From: Maricaulis maris_C
Lineage (GTDB): Bacteria; Pseudomonadota; Alphaproteobacteria; Caulobacterales; Maricaulaceae
Direction: 5' to 3'
DNA length: 64,000 nt
Assembly (NCBI RefSeq): GCF_049116555.1
Contig: NZ_JAGDYT010000008.1
Coordinates: 310,001 to 374,000 of the forward strand
Both the position numbers and the translations under genes were made by a program. Of the stretch, positions 51,678 through 58,148 are shown one piece after another (positions within the stretch are counted from its first letter, which is position 1; every line of letters begins with the position of its first letter). Under the pieces are notes generated by a model that saw only the letters and a program-made list of their open reading frames with translations, searched no databases and had not been told where the DNA came from.

Positions 51678-52022
51678 TTAGCGACACACAACCGAGAGGC
51701 AGCGGTGGATGGAAAGAACGCTTGGGACGGGGAGTGCGCGGGATCCGGACGTGAGCGTGAGTAGGACGTGAAGATCGGTAATCGACTGGATCCGCCCGGC
51801 GTAAGCGCCGCCTTCCTTCATCCGGACCAGAAAGAGATCTTGAGGAAGCTCGCGCCAGTCCGACTTCGGCACGTCTCCTCGATCGCAGATCCAACACGTG
51901 GCCATCCCGAGCAGCGCCGCTCGATCATCGAGCAGTGCAATCAGGTAGGACAGGTCTTCATGGAAGTGCTTTACGATCTCCGCGACATTCGGGCTGTCGC
52001 TTACCACGCTATCAAAACTCAT
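51678..52022 (-). CDS. Uncharacterised prophage ORF
   Basis: The 114-residue reading frame begins SFDSVVSDSPNVAEIVKHFH and contains a helical segment LSYLIALLDDRAALLGM followed by CWICDRGDVP. It has no recognised family. The start lacks a good ribosome-binding site. An opposite-strand frame in the same stretch (51768-52061) is less protein-like. If it is not a gene, the region 51620-52162 holds nothing else I can name. Confidence 0.4.
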   Translation of the reverse strand: MSFDSVVSDSPNVAEIVKHFHEDLSYLIALLDDRAALLGMATCWICDRGDVPKSDWRELPQDLFLVRMKEGGAYAGRIQSITDLHVLLTLTSGSRALPVPSVLSIHRCLSVVCR

Positions 52023-52162
52023 ATACTCACGATGCTTCTCACTGGTAGTGCCTCCCCGTAGATGCAAACCATGGTTATATCGGGGCAATTATCAACAAGC
52101 CGATCGCCAATATTCGAACGCTATTCGCCTCGCGAGGGATGATCGCGGCCGAGGTTCGCGAA

Positions 52163-52969
52163 TTACGTGACCCGCGAGTTGATCAGATCGAGTAGCGAAG
52201 GCACGCCTTCGAGGAAGTGCTCGATCAGAATCGAATAGGTTTTGCCTGTCGCCTCTGCGGTTGTTGCCAGCCCATCCAGGGACTTGGTTACGAGGCCTTT
52301 GGCGATCAAGCGCTGCACCCTCCAGGACATCGTCGCCGGCGGAATGCGCGTCGCACGGGATAGTGATTGCGCGTTCGGCCCGCCGGATCTGCTGGGGTCC
52401 AGGCGGAAGCTCTCGATCTCCAGAACGATCAGCCGATCGATGGGGTCGAGGCCGGTGCGGCGTTCGGCCGCAAGCGACATATTGAAGAAGAATAGAGCGA
52501 TACCGAGTTTGAGATCTCGATCGATGATTAGACCATCGATGGTTGGCGCGGCCTCATTTCGCGGTGGCGGGCGCGGGCCTGGCGCCGCGATGATGCTGCG
52601 GATCAGGGCAACGTGCGGCTGGATCGCTGCCCGGACGCTGCCGGCGATGCTGGCATAGATCTGATTGATCGTTCCTGGAATCAGAATGACCAGCCGGCGG
52701 CCGTCCCGTTCCAGGAAGCCGTCAGCGATGAGTCTGTGGACGCGGCGATGGATCGTGGAGGTGGACCGATCGAGCGCTGCGGCGATCACTCGGATGCTCG
52801 GCGAGGTCTCGCCCGTCAGGTCGGCGACTTCGATCGCCGTAACGATGAGCCGGTCGAGTGGGTCTAGTGCTGTTGCTTCAGAGATCGACGCCGTGATCCG
52901 CCAGTACATCTGGATGACCTGCCAGCGGATCGCTGGGTCGATTGAAATTGCGGCGCCGGGGATGACCAA
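52163..52969 (-). CDS. Tandem winged-helix protein in the rex position
   Basis: The 268-residue protein is built of two related halves. Residues about 36-95 have LDPLDRLIVTAIE and STSTIHRRVHRLIADGFLER; residues about 175-240 have LDPIDRLIVLEIE and PATMSWRVQRLIAKGLVTKS. Each half is a winged helix of the MarR/IclR look, with a hydrophobic stretch between and after. A promoter with good elements lies 90-120 bases upstream. Transcribed in the repressor direction between repressor and left operators. A regulator or a lysogen-expressed protein; the function is unknown. Confidence 0.6.
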   Translation of the reverse strand: MVIPGAAISIDPAIRWQVIQMYWRITASISEATALDPLDRLIVTAIEVADLTGETSPSIRVIAAALDRSTSTIHRRVHRLIADGFLERDGRRLVILIPGTINQIYASIAGSVRAAIQPHVALIRSIIAAPGPRPPPRNEAAPTIDGLIIDRDLKLGIALFFFNMSLAAERRTGLDPIDRLIVLEIESFRLDPSRSGGPNAQSLSRATRIPPATMSWRVQRLIAKGLVTKSLDGLATTAEATGKTYSILIEHFLEGVPSLLDLINSRVT

Positions 52970-53061
52970 TGACTTGAGCCTCGCATCGTGGCTGCGAAAC
53001 TAAGCAAATAATTGGGCGAGGAGTCCGGACGTCCCGCTAATAAAAAAATTCTGAAAGGGGC

Positions 53062-53090
53062 TTTATAATTGCGCCTTTACCAGCGGGCAA
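53062..53090 (-). promoter_or_regulatory. Promoter of the tandem winged-helix gene
   Basis: On the minus strand TTGCCC (53090-53085), 17 bases, TATAAA (53067-53062). The surrounding 52970-53116 gap is AT-rich. It lies behind the repressor stop and would allow expression in the lysogen independent of the repressor promoter. Confidence 0.55.
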
Positions 53091-53116
53091 CGTAGACGTG
53101 CCGCGCGCTATCGCGA

Positions 53117-53767
53117 CTAGATCTTCACTGTTCCAGGATTGGCGATCGCGACGAATGGATAGGCGACTGCCAGTTCGACATCCTCAATCAGCGGTGCGCC
53201 GTCGAAGCTCTCTAAGTTGAAGCGCCCTGGCTTGTAGCCTCGCTGGACCCGCCGAAAGTGGTGCTCTCCCTCGCGGGTCTCGACGGCGCAGCCCTGGCCG
53301 ATGATATCTGCGTGGTCCGCTTCGGACTGTGCGACGCAAAAGACGATCCAGCGATCCGGGATGACTGCCGACATGGCGAACCCGCGCAACTCGTAGGCGA
53401 TGTATTGGTCGTGGTCTGCCAGGCCGGGCGGAATGGTGACCTCGTAGAGACCCTGCCCTTCGATCGTCTCGATCTTGCCGGCCGCGGTCAGGAGGCCGCG
53501 GACCCAGACCCGCTTTCGGGCATTGGTGCTTGTATCTTCGTACAGCTCGTCGAGGCTCTTGTTGACCACGTGGGCAAGTCGTCGGGCTGTGTCCTCCCTG
53601 AGCGATGAGGTGCGGCCGGCCAGGTAGGCCCGTAGCGTGCCTTCGCTAATACCAGCAAGCTTCGACCAGCTGCTCACAGTCATCTCCGCAGATTGCATCG
53701 CCCGCTTTACGGCGGCGCGCTTGCGGAGGACTTCAGAGTCCTTCGGTTTGTTTGGCTCAGCGCTCAT
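53117..53767 (-). CDS. CI-like prophage repressor with inactive-looking S24 domain
   Basis: The 216-residue protein has an N-terminal helix-turn-helix (VSSWSKLAGISEGTLRAYLA, residues 31-50) and a C-terminal LexA/CI-like domain. Where S24 peptidases have G-D/N-S-M the sequence reads RGFAMSAVIPDRWIVF, with Ala131 in place of the nucleophile Ser; the catalytic Lys position reads FRRVQRG with Arg. Self-cleavage in response to RecA is therefore unlikely. It faces the Cro-like gene across two copies of the 14-bp operator and should hold the lysogenic state. Confidence 0.8.
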   Translation of the reverse strand: MSAEPNKPKDSEVLRKRAAVKRAMQSAEMTVSSWSKLAGISEGTLRAYLAGRTSSLREDTARRLAHVVNKSLDELYEDTSTNARKRVWVRGLLTAAGKIETIEGQGLYEVTIPPGLADHDQYIAYELRGFAMSAVIPDRWIVFCVAQSEADHADIIGQGCAVETREGEHHFRRVQRGYKPGRFNLESFDGAPLIEDVELAVAYPFVAIANPGTVKI

Positions 53768-53803
53768 GATTGCGGCCTAGCATGCCACAATCCACACGAC
53801 ATC

Positions 53804-53850
53804 CGGAAAATTTTACGCGAACTACCTTGACGAGATCGTAAAATAATACG
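53804..53850. promoter_or_regulatory. Right operator pair of the prophage repressor
   Basis: CGGAAAATTTTACG (53804-53817) and CGTAAAATAATACG (53837-53850), 33 bp apart, lie in the 95-base gap between the repressor and Cro-like genes. They match the left operators (CGTAAAAAATTACG) at 11 and 12 of 14 positions. A TTGACG at 53827-53832 stands just before the second copy on the plus strand, as TTGACC does at the left operators. Confidence 0.65.
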
Positions 53851-53862
53851 ATCCATCGAGGC

Positions 53863-54093
53863 ATGACCCAGACTCAATCGCCTCTCCAGACCGCGATCGC
53901 GGATGTCCTGAAGCCCCTCCAGAAGGATGAGCGGTCGCGCGCCGCGATTGGTCGTGAACTCGGTTTGTCCGAAGCCACGGTACGGAAGATGTCGGACACC
54001 AGCTGGTGTCCGTTGACGATCCGAAACCTGCTGGCGATCGAACGTGCCTATCAGCCCGGCGAGCAGATCCCAATCGCTGAGGCTGCTGAATGA
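53863..54093 (+). CDS. Cro-like small helix-turn-helix protein
   Basis: The 76-residue protein has a helix-turn-helix (SRAAIGRELGLSEATVRKM, about 25-43) and little else. Its position divergent from the repressor makes it the Cro counterpart. The ATG is only 13 bases behind the right operator and the GAGG before it is too close to serve, so the message may be leaderless. Confidence 0.7.
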   Translation: MTQTQSPLQTAIADVLKPLQKDERSRAAIGRELGLSEATVRKMSDTSWCPLTIRNLLAIERAYQPGEQIPIAEAAE

Positions 54094-54104
54094 GTGGCGG
54101 GCCG

Positions 54105-54266
54105 TCATCGCCGTGTCTCCCGAAACTGACCGCGGGAGGCGACGGTCCGCTGCTCGACTTCATTCCGAGCAAATGCCTGCAAGCGCTTGTCTCGCCCCGA
54201 ATCCGGTTTGAGGCCGGCTTCGGCGCTGACCTGCCGAACGGCCGAGAGTGTCAATCTCTTTTCCAT
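54105..54266 (-). CDS. Possible small antisense ORF (53 residues)
   Basis: The frame encodes a charged helical peptide (EKRLTLSAVRQVSAEAGLKP; SGRDKRLQAFARNEVEQR). On the minus strand TATAGT lies 12 bases before its ATG, and the 17-bp palindrome covers the space upstream of that. There is no ribosome-binding site. It runs against the rightward operon, so it may be a small regulator or only part of an antisense transcript. Confidence 0.35.
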   Translation of the reverse strand: MEKRLTLSAVRQVSAEAGLKPDSGRDKRLQAFARNEVEQRTVASRGQFRETRR

Positions 54267-54283
54267 GGTGACGACTATAGCCC

Positions 54284-54300
54284 AGCGAACGCCGTTCGTT
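54284..54300. promoter_or_regulatory. 17-bp palindrome, copy 2
   Basis: AGCGAACGCCGTTCGTT, exact reverse complement of 51541-51557. It lies 44 bases before the CII-like gene on the plus strand and just upstream of TATAGT on the minus strand. Confidence 0.55.
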
Positions 54301-54343
54301 GGTTGGAAACGTCGCGCCCATTCCAAACATGCGGAGTTGTCCA

Positions 54344-54850
54344 ATGAGTGGTGTAGCGCGGCCGCCGGCCCATCGTGTCCATCCCGGGAGCGCATACGCG
54401 CTCATCAAGACCGCAAGCCACGACCTCCTGGAGGCGACGGGGAGCGCTGAGGCGGCGGCGCGAGGAACGCGCGGCTCCGGTGAGACGCTGCGCAAGGCCG
54501 CCCACCATGAGCACGACAGCTTTCTCGCCGCCGACCAGATCGCGGACATCGAGAAGCGCACCGGTCGGCCCTTAGTCACCGCGGCTCTGGCCGAGGTGAA
54601 TGGATATCTGCTGATCCCTACGCCGGCGTCGTTGGAAGGCGCGGGCGTGGAGCACCGGTCGATGAAGGAGTGCTCCGAAGCGGTGGCTTCGATCGCGGAG
54701 GCTCTGGCGAATGGCGGCCTGATCAACCGTGATGAAACGCCGAAGGTTCGGCGCGAGGTCCGCGAAGCCATCCTGGCTCTGTTCACTTTGGATCAGCAGC
54801 TGGAGGACACCTATCCCGACGTGCGTCCCGCTCGGGCGAGAGGGGCATAG
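54344..54850 (+). CDS. CII-like phage regulatory protein
   Basis: The 168-residue protein has ALIKTASHDLLEATGSAEAAA and later FLAADQIADIEKRTGRPLVTAALAEVNGYLLIP, which follows the layout of phage CII-type (CP76) regulators: a DNA-binding head that ends in a conserved L-hydrophobic-P segment. A C-terminal helix (about 125-160) may mediate oligomers. The ATG has GGAG eight bases upstream. The second gene of the rightward operon in lambda is also cII; sequence similarity to lambda CII itself is not visible. Confidence 0.55.
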   Translation: MSGVARPPAHRVHPGSAYALIKTASHDLLEATGSAEAAARGTRGSGETLRKAAHHEHDSFLAADQIADIEKRTGRPLVTAALAEVNGYLLIPTPASLEGAGVEHRSMKECSEAVASIAEALANGGLINRDETPKVRREVREAILALFTLDQQLEDTYPDVRPARARGA

Positions 54851-54852
54851 CG

Positions 54853-54972
54853 ATGCGGCGGATCACGCGCTTCCAACCCTTCGGGCTCAACATGCCGCGC
54901 AGCGGATGGTTCTGTTTCGGGGCCTGCTGCCTCGTCCTCGCTTATCAGCTCGCTCAATGGGTGGCCGGATGA
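54853..54972 (+). CDS. Small membrane peptide (39 residues)
   Basis: This short gene begins MRRITRFQPFGLNMPRSG and ends in one hydrophobic helix with CFGACCLVLAYQLAQWV. GAGAGGGG lies upstream at good spacing, the gene starts two bases after the previous stop and ends in an ATGA overlap with the next gene, which supports it. Function is unknown. Confidence 0.55.
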   Translation: MRRITRFQPFGLNMPRSGWFCFGACCLVLAYQLAQWVAG

Positions 54973-55343
54973 ACCGGCCGGCGTTCTTCGAGGTGCTGTG
55001 GGACGAGCACGCCTTCGTGGTGGAGGCGCGCTTCAACGTCGATGGGCGGGTTGAAGCCCTGGGTGAATTGAGGTGCCTAGGTCACCGCAAGGAAGGCTTC
55101 CCCGCTGCCGCGCAGGCGATGGCGTACGCGGTCCAGCAGATCGACCAGTTCCTGATCGCCGGCTTCCACTCACCCAACCCACCGATCGCCGCCTTGGAGG
55201 ATCTCAAGAAGATCTTCTCGGGCGTTCGCCTCAACCCAACAGGCGAGCTTGTTCGTGTCCTGGCGACCGCCGAAGCGGACGCGGTCAAGCGCGCGGATCA
55301 ATTCACCTCCAGCCTGGGAGAGACCCGTGACCCGAGACCTTAG
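54969..55343 (+). CDS. Uncharacterised phage protein
   Basis: The 124-residue protein starts NRPAFFEVLWDEHAFVVEAR, then has a helix pair (FPAAAQAMAYAVQQIDQFLI and ALEDLKKIF). No family is recognised. Its ATGA overlaps place it firmly in the operon. The frame upstream of this ATG overlaps the CII-like gene and is not coding. Confidence 0.6.
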   Translation: MNRPAFFEVLWDEHAFVVEARFNVDGRVEALGELRCLGHRKEGFPAAAQAMAYAVQQIDQFLIAGFHSPNPPIAALEDLKKIFSGVRLNPTGELVRVLATAEADAVKRADQFTSSLGETRDPRP

Positions 55344-55563
55344 GGGCTATGCCCGCAAGCGTGCTGAGGGGCGCGTACCGCTCCGGTTTTCCAAGCTCTA
55401 CCAGGATTGGTTCGCCGCCGTGATGGACGGAAAGACGGCCGAGGCGGCACGTCTTTCGAAGTTGCATTTGGAACGGTTCGCCGGCGGCAAGCCAGGCCGG
55501 ATCGCTACCCGTCGGCACGGCGGCAAGTCGCGTCATCCCAGCAGCAAGAGGAGGCAGTCATGA
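55327..55563 (+). CDS. Small basic phage protein
   Basis: The 78-residue protein begins at GTG behind GGGAGAG. It is strongly basic: TRDLRGYARKRAEGRVPL and a tail HGGKSRHPSSKRRQS. DNA or RNA binding is likely from charge alone. It overlaps the preceding gene by 17 bases. Confidence 0.55.
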   Translation: MTRDLRGYARKRAEGRVPLRFSKLYQDWFAAVMDGKTAEAARLSKLHLERFAGGKPGRIATRRHGGKSRHPSSKRRQS

Positions 55564-56246
55564 AGACTCAAGCAGCGCAGGCCTGCGAAGATCGTCGAGA
55601 GCCGGATGATCCCTTCAACGATCAATGCCCGGTGGATGATGTGTCGCGGAAGTATCACTCCTGCCTCCAGCGAGAGATGGCGCTTCTTCGAAGCGTCAAT
55701 CTGCTTCGGTGCGAGCAGTGGCACCCAGGCGGCGTCGACGATTGGTCGGTCTCTGAGTGGGCGGTCGCGATGCTTGGCGAGCTTGGCGAGTTGGAAGAGG
55801 CTGCTGCAGCTTGCTATCCAACCGCTGCGGCCGCGGACCTGGAGGCCTTGGGGGCCGAGCTTGCCGACGTATTGATCTATCTGGATTTGCTCGCGGCGCG
55901 TCTGAGGTTGCCGCCGCTGGGAGGCGCCGAGGGGCTCTCAGGCTCGTTGATCAATATGGAAAAGTTCATGTGCCAGCGGATGCTCGGCGCAGGGCTGAGG
56001 TTGGGCGACACGATCAAGAAGCTCAATCGCGACAGGGATGGAATCGGGGGCAATGTCGCGACCGCATGTTCCCTCCAAGGTAAGGTCTCAAAAGAGATCA
56101 CGTTCCTAGCTGACTCCCTCCTAACGTTCGGACGCCAATTCGACCTCGATCTCTGGGAAGTTGTCGTCGCGAAGTTCAACGAGGTCTCGCGCCGCAATGA
56201 TCTTGACGTGTTCATTCGACCCAACGGTGGGTGGGTGCGCACATGA
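55560..56246 (+). CDS. MazG-like NTP pyrophosphohydrolase
   Basis: The 228-residue protein has the all-alpha NTP-PPase pattern: WSVSEWAVAMLGELGELEEA (EExxE-like metal site, about residues 66-88) and LGAELADVLIYLDLLAAR (about 98-116, ExxD). The C-terminal KFNEVSRRND is the closing helix of MazG-like proteins. A longer insertion lies between these parts (120-190). Phage MazG may lower alarmone or noncanonical nucleotide levels. Confidence 0.75.
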   Translation: MKTQAAQACEDRREPDDPFNDQCPVDDVSRKYHSCLQREMALLRSVNLLRCEQWHPGGVDDWSVSEWAVAMLGELGELEEAAAACYPTAAAADLEALGAELADVLIYLDLLAARLRLPPLGGAEGLSGSLINMEKFMCQRMLGAGLRLGDTIKKLNRDRDGIGGNVATACSLQGKVSKEITFLADSLLTFGRQFDLDLWEVVVAKFNEVSRRNDLDVFIRPNGGWVRT

Positions 56247-56665
56247 AAGCGCTGTCGATCAAGCAGCCCTGGGCATGGGCCATCCTTCACGCCGGTAAGG
56301 ACATCGAGAACCGATCCTGGTCGACGAGCCATCGTGGATTGATCGCGGTCCACGCCGGCTTGGAGATCGACAAGGTCGCGCTCCACGCGTTCCGGGAGGC
56401 CGGCTATCCCATACCGGATGAGCTGCCGACTGGCTGCTTCCTGGGTACGGTCCGGATCGTTGACGTCGTGGGTCAGTCCGCCAGCGAGTGGTTCCAGGGT
56501 CCGCTCGGCTTTGTGCTCAGGGATCCTGTGCCGTTCGACAAGCCGATCGCCGGGCGCGGCCGGCTCAGCCTGTTCACACCATCTCCGCAGGAAATCTTGA
56601 AGATCCAGATCGGCGCAAATTGGGCGGCGTTCGAGATGGCCGAACCAGAAAGGGCGCGGCCATGA
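56243..56665 (+). CDS. ASCH-domain protein
   Basis: The 140-residue protein has MKALSIKQPWAWAILHAGKD followed by IENRSWSTSHRGLIAVHAG, the start of the ASCH fold, related to PUA domains that bind modified bases or RNA. GCFLGTVRIVDVV and FVLRDPVPFDKPI continue the barrel. Small ASCH proteins are common in phage operons. ATGA overlaps on both sides. Confidence 0.8.
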   Translation: MKALSIKQPWAWAILHAGKDIENRSWSTSHRGLIAVHAGLEIDKVALHAFREAGYPIPDELPTGCFLGTVRIVDVVGQSASEWFQGPLGFVLRDPVPFDKPIAGRGRLSLFTPSPQEILKIQIGANWAAFEMAEPERARP

Positions 56666-56961
56666 GTAGCGGATCGACGACTGACACCAGTCATCCGCAC
56701 CGGTACCCGGTCCACGAGGATCCGGAGAAGGGGCAAGTCTTCGGTGGTGTCTGCAACCGGACCGCCTGCACAACGCAAGGCGCGACCTGGTTCAACATCG
56801 AGACGCGGGGCTTGTACTGCAAGCGGGATGCGCTGGGCATAAACGAGGTCCCTCTGGACGCAGGGCCGCTGTGCATTGAGGTCCAGGAAAAGCCCACGAT
56901 TGGGGAAATGGATCGTCTCCACAGCGAGTTGTACTCGCCGCGCGGAGGGGCTCGGCCATGA
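56662..56961 (+). CDS. Phage zinc-ribbon-like protein
   Basis: The 99-residue protein contains CNRTACTTQGATWFNIETRG followed by LYCKRDALGIN, a C-x4-C ... YC pattern typical of small phage proteins. It is predicted to bind a metal weakly. The function is unknown. Joined by ATGA overlaps to both neighbours. Confidence 0.6.
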   Translation: MSSGSTTDTSHPHRYPVHEDPEKGQVFGGVCNRTACTTQGATWFNIETRGLYCKRDALGINEVPLDAGPLCIEVQEKPTIGEMDRLHSELYSPRGGARP

Positions 56962-57335
56962 CGCAAAAGGTCACGCCCGAGATGATCGAGCGGATCGCCG
57001 ACATGCGAGAGCGCGGTCGAAGTTACGCGGTGATTGGTCGGATGCTCGGCGTGTCGGCCGGTGCGGTGTCCTGGCATTGCACGAGGCTGGCGATCGATCC
57101 GCCTAAGCCGGCGAGGTGCGCGGCTGCCGTCCTAACCCCGTCGCAGGTTAGTCGCTCAGGGCACATCGTGCGCCGGTTTACGGTGGCGGAAGATAGGACG
57201 CTTCTGGCGATGAGGAAGCGCGGTTCGCGCATATGCGACATCGCTCGTGCGTTGGGTCGGGGCGGAAACTCGATCACCGGTCGGCTCAACACCCTAGCGC
57301 GACGTGACGCGCGGCAGGAGGGTGCTGATGCCTAG
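56958..57335 (+). CDS. Phage protein with two helix-turn-helix-like segments
   Basis: The 125-residue protein has two similar helix-turn-helix segments: MIERIADMRERGRSYAVIGR...VSAGAVSWHC (about residues 9-42) and TLLAMRKRGSRICDIARALG...NSITGRLNTL (about 81-115). Both follow a pattern of a charged helix, RGxS/R, a hydrophobic helix and a recognition helix. The second resembles Myb/GcrA-like units in which a T(V/L)A-ED start is seen (TVAEDRTL). It may bind DNA as a two-headed monomer. Confidence 0.6.
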   Translation: MTQKVTPEMIERIADMRERGRSYAVIGRMLGVSAGAVSWHCTRLAIDPPKPARCAAAVLTPSQVSRSGHIVRRFTVAEDRTLLAMRKRGSRICDIARALGRGGNSITGRLNTLARRDARQEGADA

Positions 57336-57783
57336 CCCGCGCCGCATTCGTCTCCGTCGCACCAAGGGTTTCAGGAAGCCGCCGGCGGCGATCACCGTCA
57401 CGCGGGCCACCAGGTGGGGGAATCCGTACCTGGTGGCCGAGTGGGGCCGCCACAAGGCGGTCGCTCTCTTTCGGGAGGCCTTCATCGAGCGCGGTGAAAT
57501 CGTCGGCCCGAAGGGGCTAGTGACCGTCGAGGAGATCCGAGCCCAGCTGAAGGGCAAGGATTTGTGCTGCTACTGCAACGAGGCTGATCCCTGTCACGCA
57601 GAGGTTCTCCTATGGGTCGCGAACTCAACCGGATCCTTGAAGCCCAAGCGACACGTCACTGGCGGACTGGGCATAGGGGAGAAGCCGTCGATGGTCGGCG
57701 CGATCGCTGATCAGCGCGAGGCGGGTCGGATGCCTGGACGTGGCGAGTTCGATTTCATCCTTGATGAGGGGGTGACGTCGTGA
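57328..57783 (+). CDS. DUF4326 family protein
   Basis: The 151-residue protein has ITVTRATRWGNPYLVAEWG near residues 22-40, VTVEEIRAQLKGKDLCCYC and DPCHAEVLL, the full DUF4326 pattern with the Cys/His cluster. The family is common in phages and of unknown function. The start has GGAGG upstream. The C-terminal 45 residues beyond the domain look extra. Confidence 0.8.
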   Translation: MPSPRRIRLRRTKGFRKPPAAITVTRATRWGNPYLVAEWGRHKAVALFREAFIERGEIVGPKGLVTVEEIRAQLKGKDLCCYCNEADPCHAEVLLWVANSTGSLKPKRHVTGGLGIGEKPSMVGAIADQREAGRMPGRGEFDFILDEGVTS

Positions 57784-58148
57784 ATGCGATTGAACTGGCC
57801 CACATGGTCATGGTCGCCGCCCGACATACCCGGTGCGATCTGACGGACGAGAAGCGAACCCAGGCGGATCTAGCGGAGGCCTTCGCGCAAAGCCTGGACG
57901 TGCCGGTGGAGCGCGAATACCGCCTGAGCGCCAGCGATATTCCGGACTTCCTGGTGGATGGCCAATTGGTGGTCGAGGTGAAGCTCAAGGCAGCTCGCCC
58001 GATCGCGATCCACAAACAGCTGAGCCGCTACGCCGCGCACGACCAGGTTCAAGGCGTAGTCCTCCTGGCGAACCGGGCGATGGCCTTGCCGCCCGACATT
58101 CGCGGCAAGCCGGCGTTCGTCCAGTCGCTCGGGGAGGCCTGGCTATGA
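57780..58148 (+). CDS. PD-(D/E)XK nuclease-like protein
   Basis: The 122-residue protein begins at GTG in a GTGA overlap. LDVPVEREYRL, IPDFLVDGQLVVEVKLKA and a conserved Gln later (KQLSRYAAHDQVQGVVLLA) give the E...D-x(n)-ExK core of PD-(D/E)XK nucleases (residues about 42-75). Small single-domain forms occur next to SNF2 helicases in phage replication modules, as here. Whether it cuts DNA or resolves branched structures is unknown. Confidence 0.65.
   Translation: MNAIELAHMVMVAARHTRCDLTDEKRTQADLAEAFAQSLDVPVEREYRLSASDIPDFLVDGQLVVEVKLKAARPIAIHKQLSRYAAHDQVQGVVLLANRAMALPPDIRGKPAFVQSLGEAWL

Noticed and set aside
51768..52061. Plus-strand ORF of 97 codons in the gap left of the tandem winged-helix gene
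   Set aside because: Less protein-like than the opposite frame and directed against the local operon; neither frame is certain.
54090..54347. Plus-strand ORF overlapping the end of the Cro-like gene by ATGA
   Set aside because: The predicted protein has no regular secondary structure pattern and ends inside the CII-like gene start; the overlap alone is not enough to call it.
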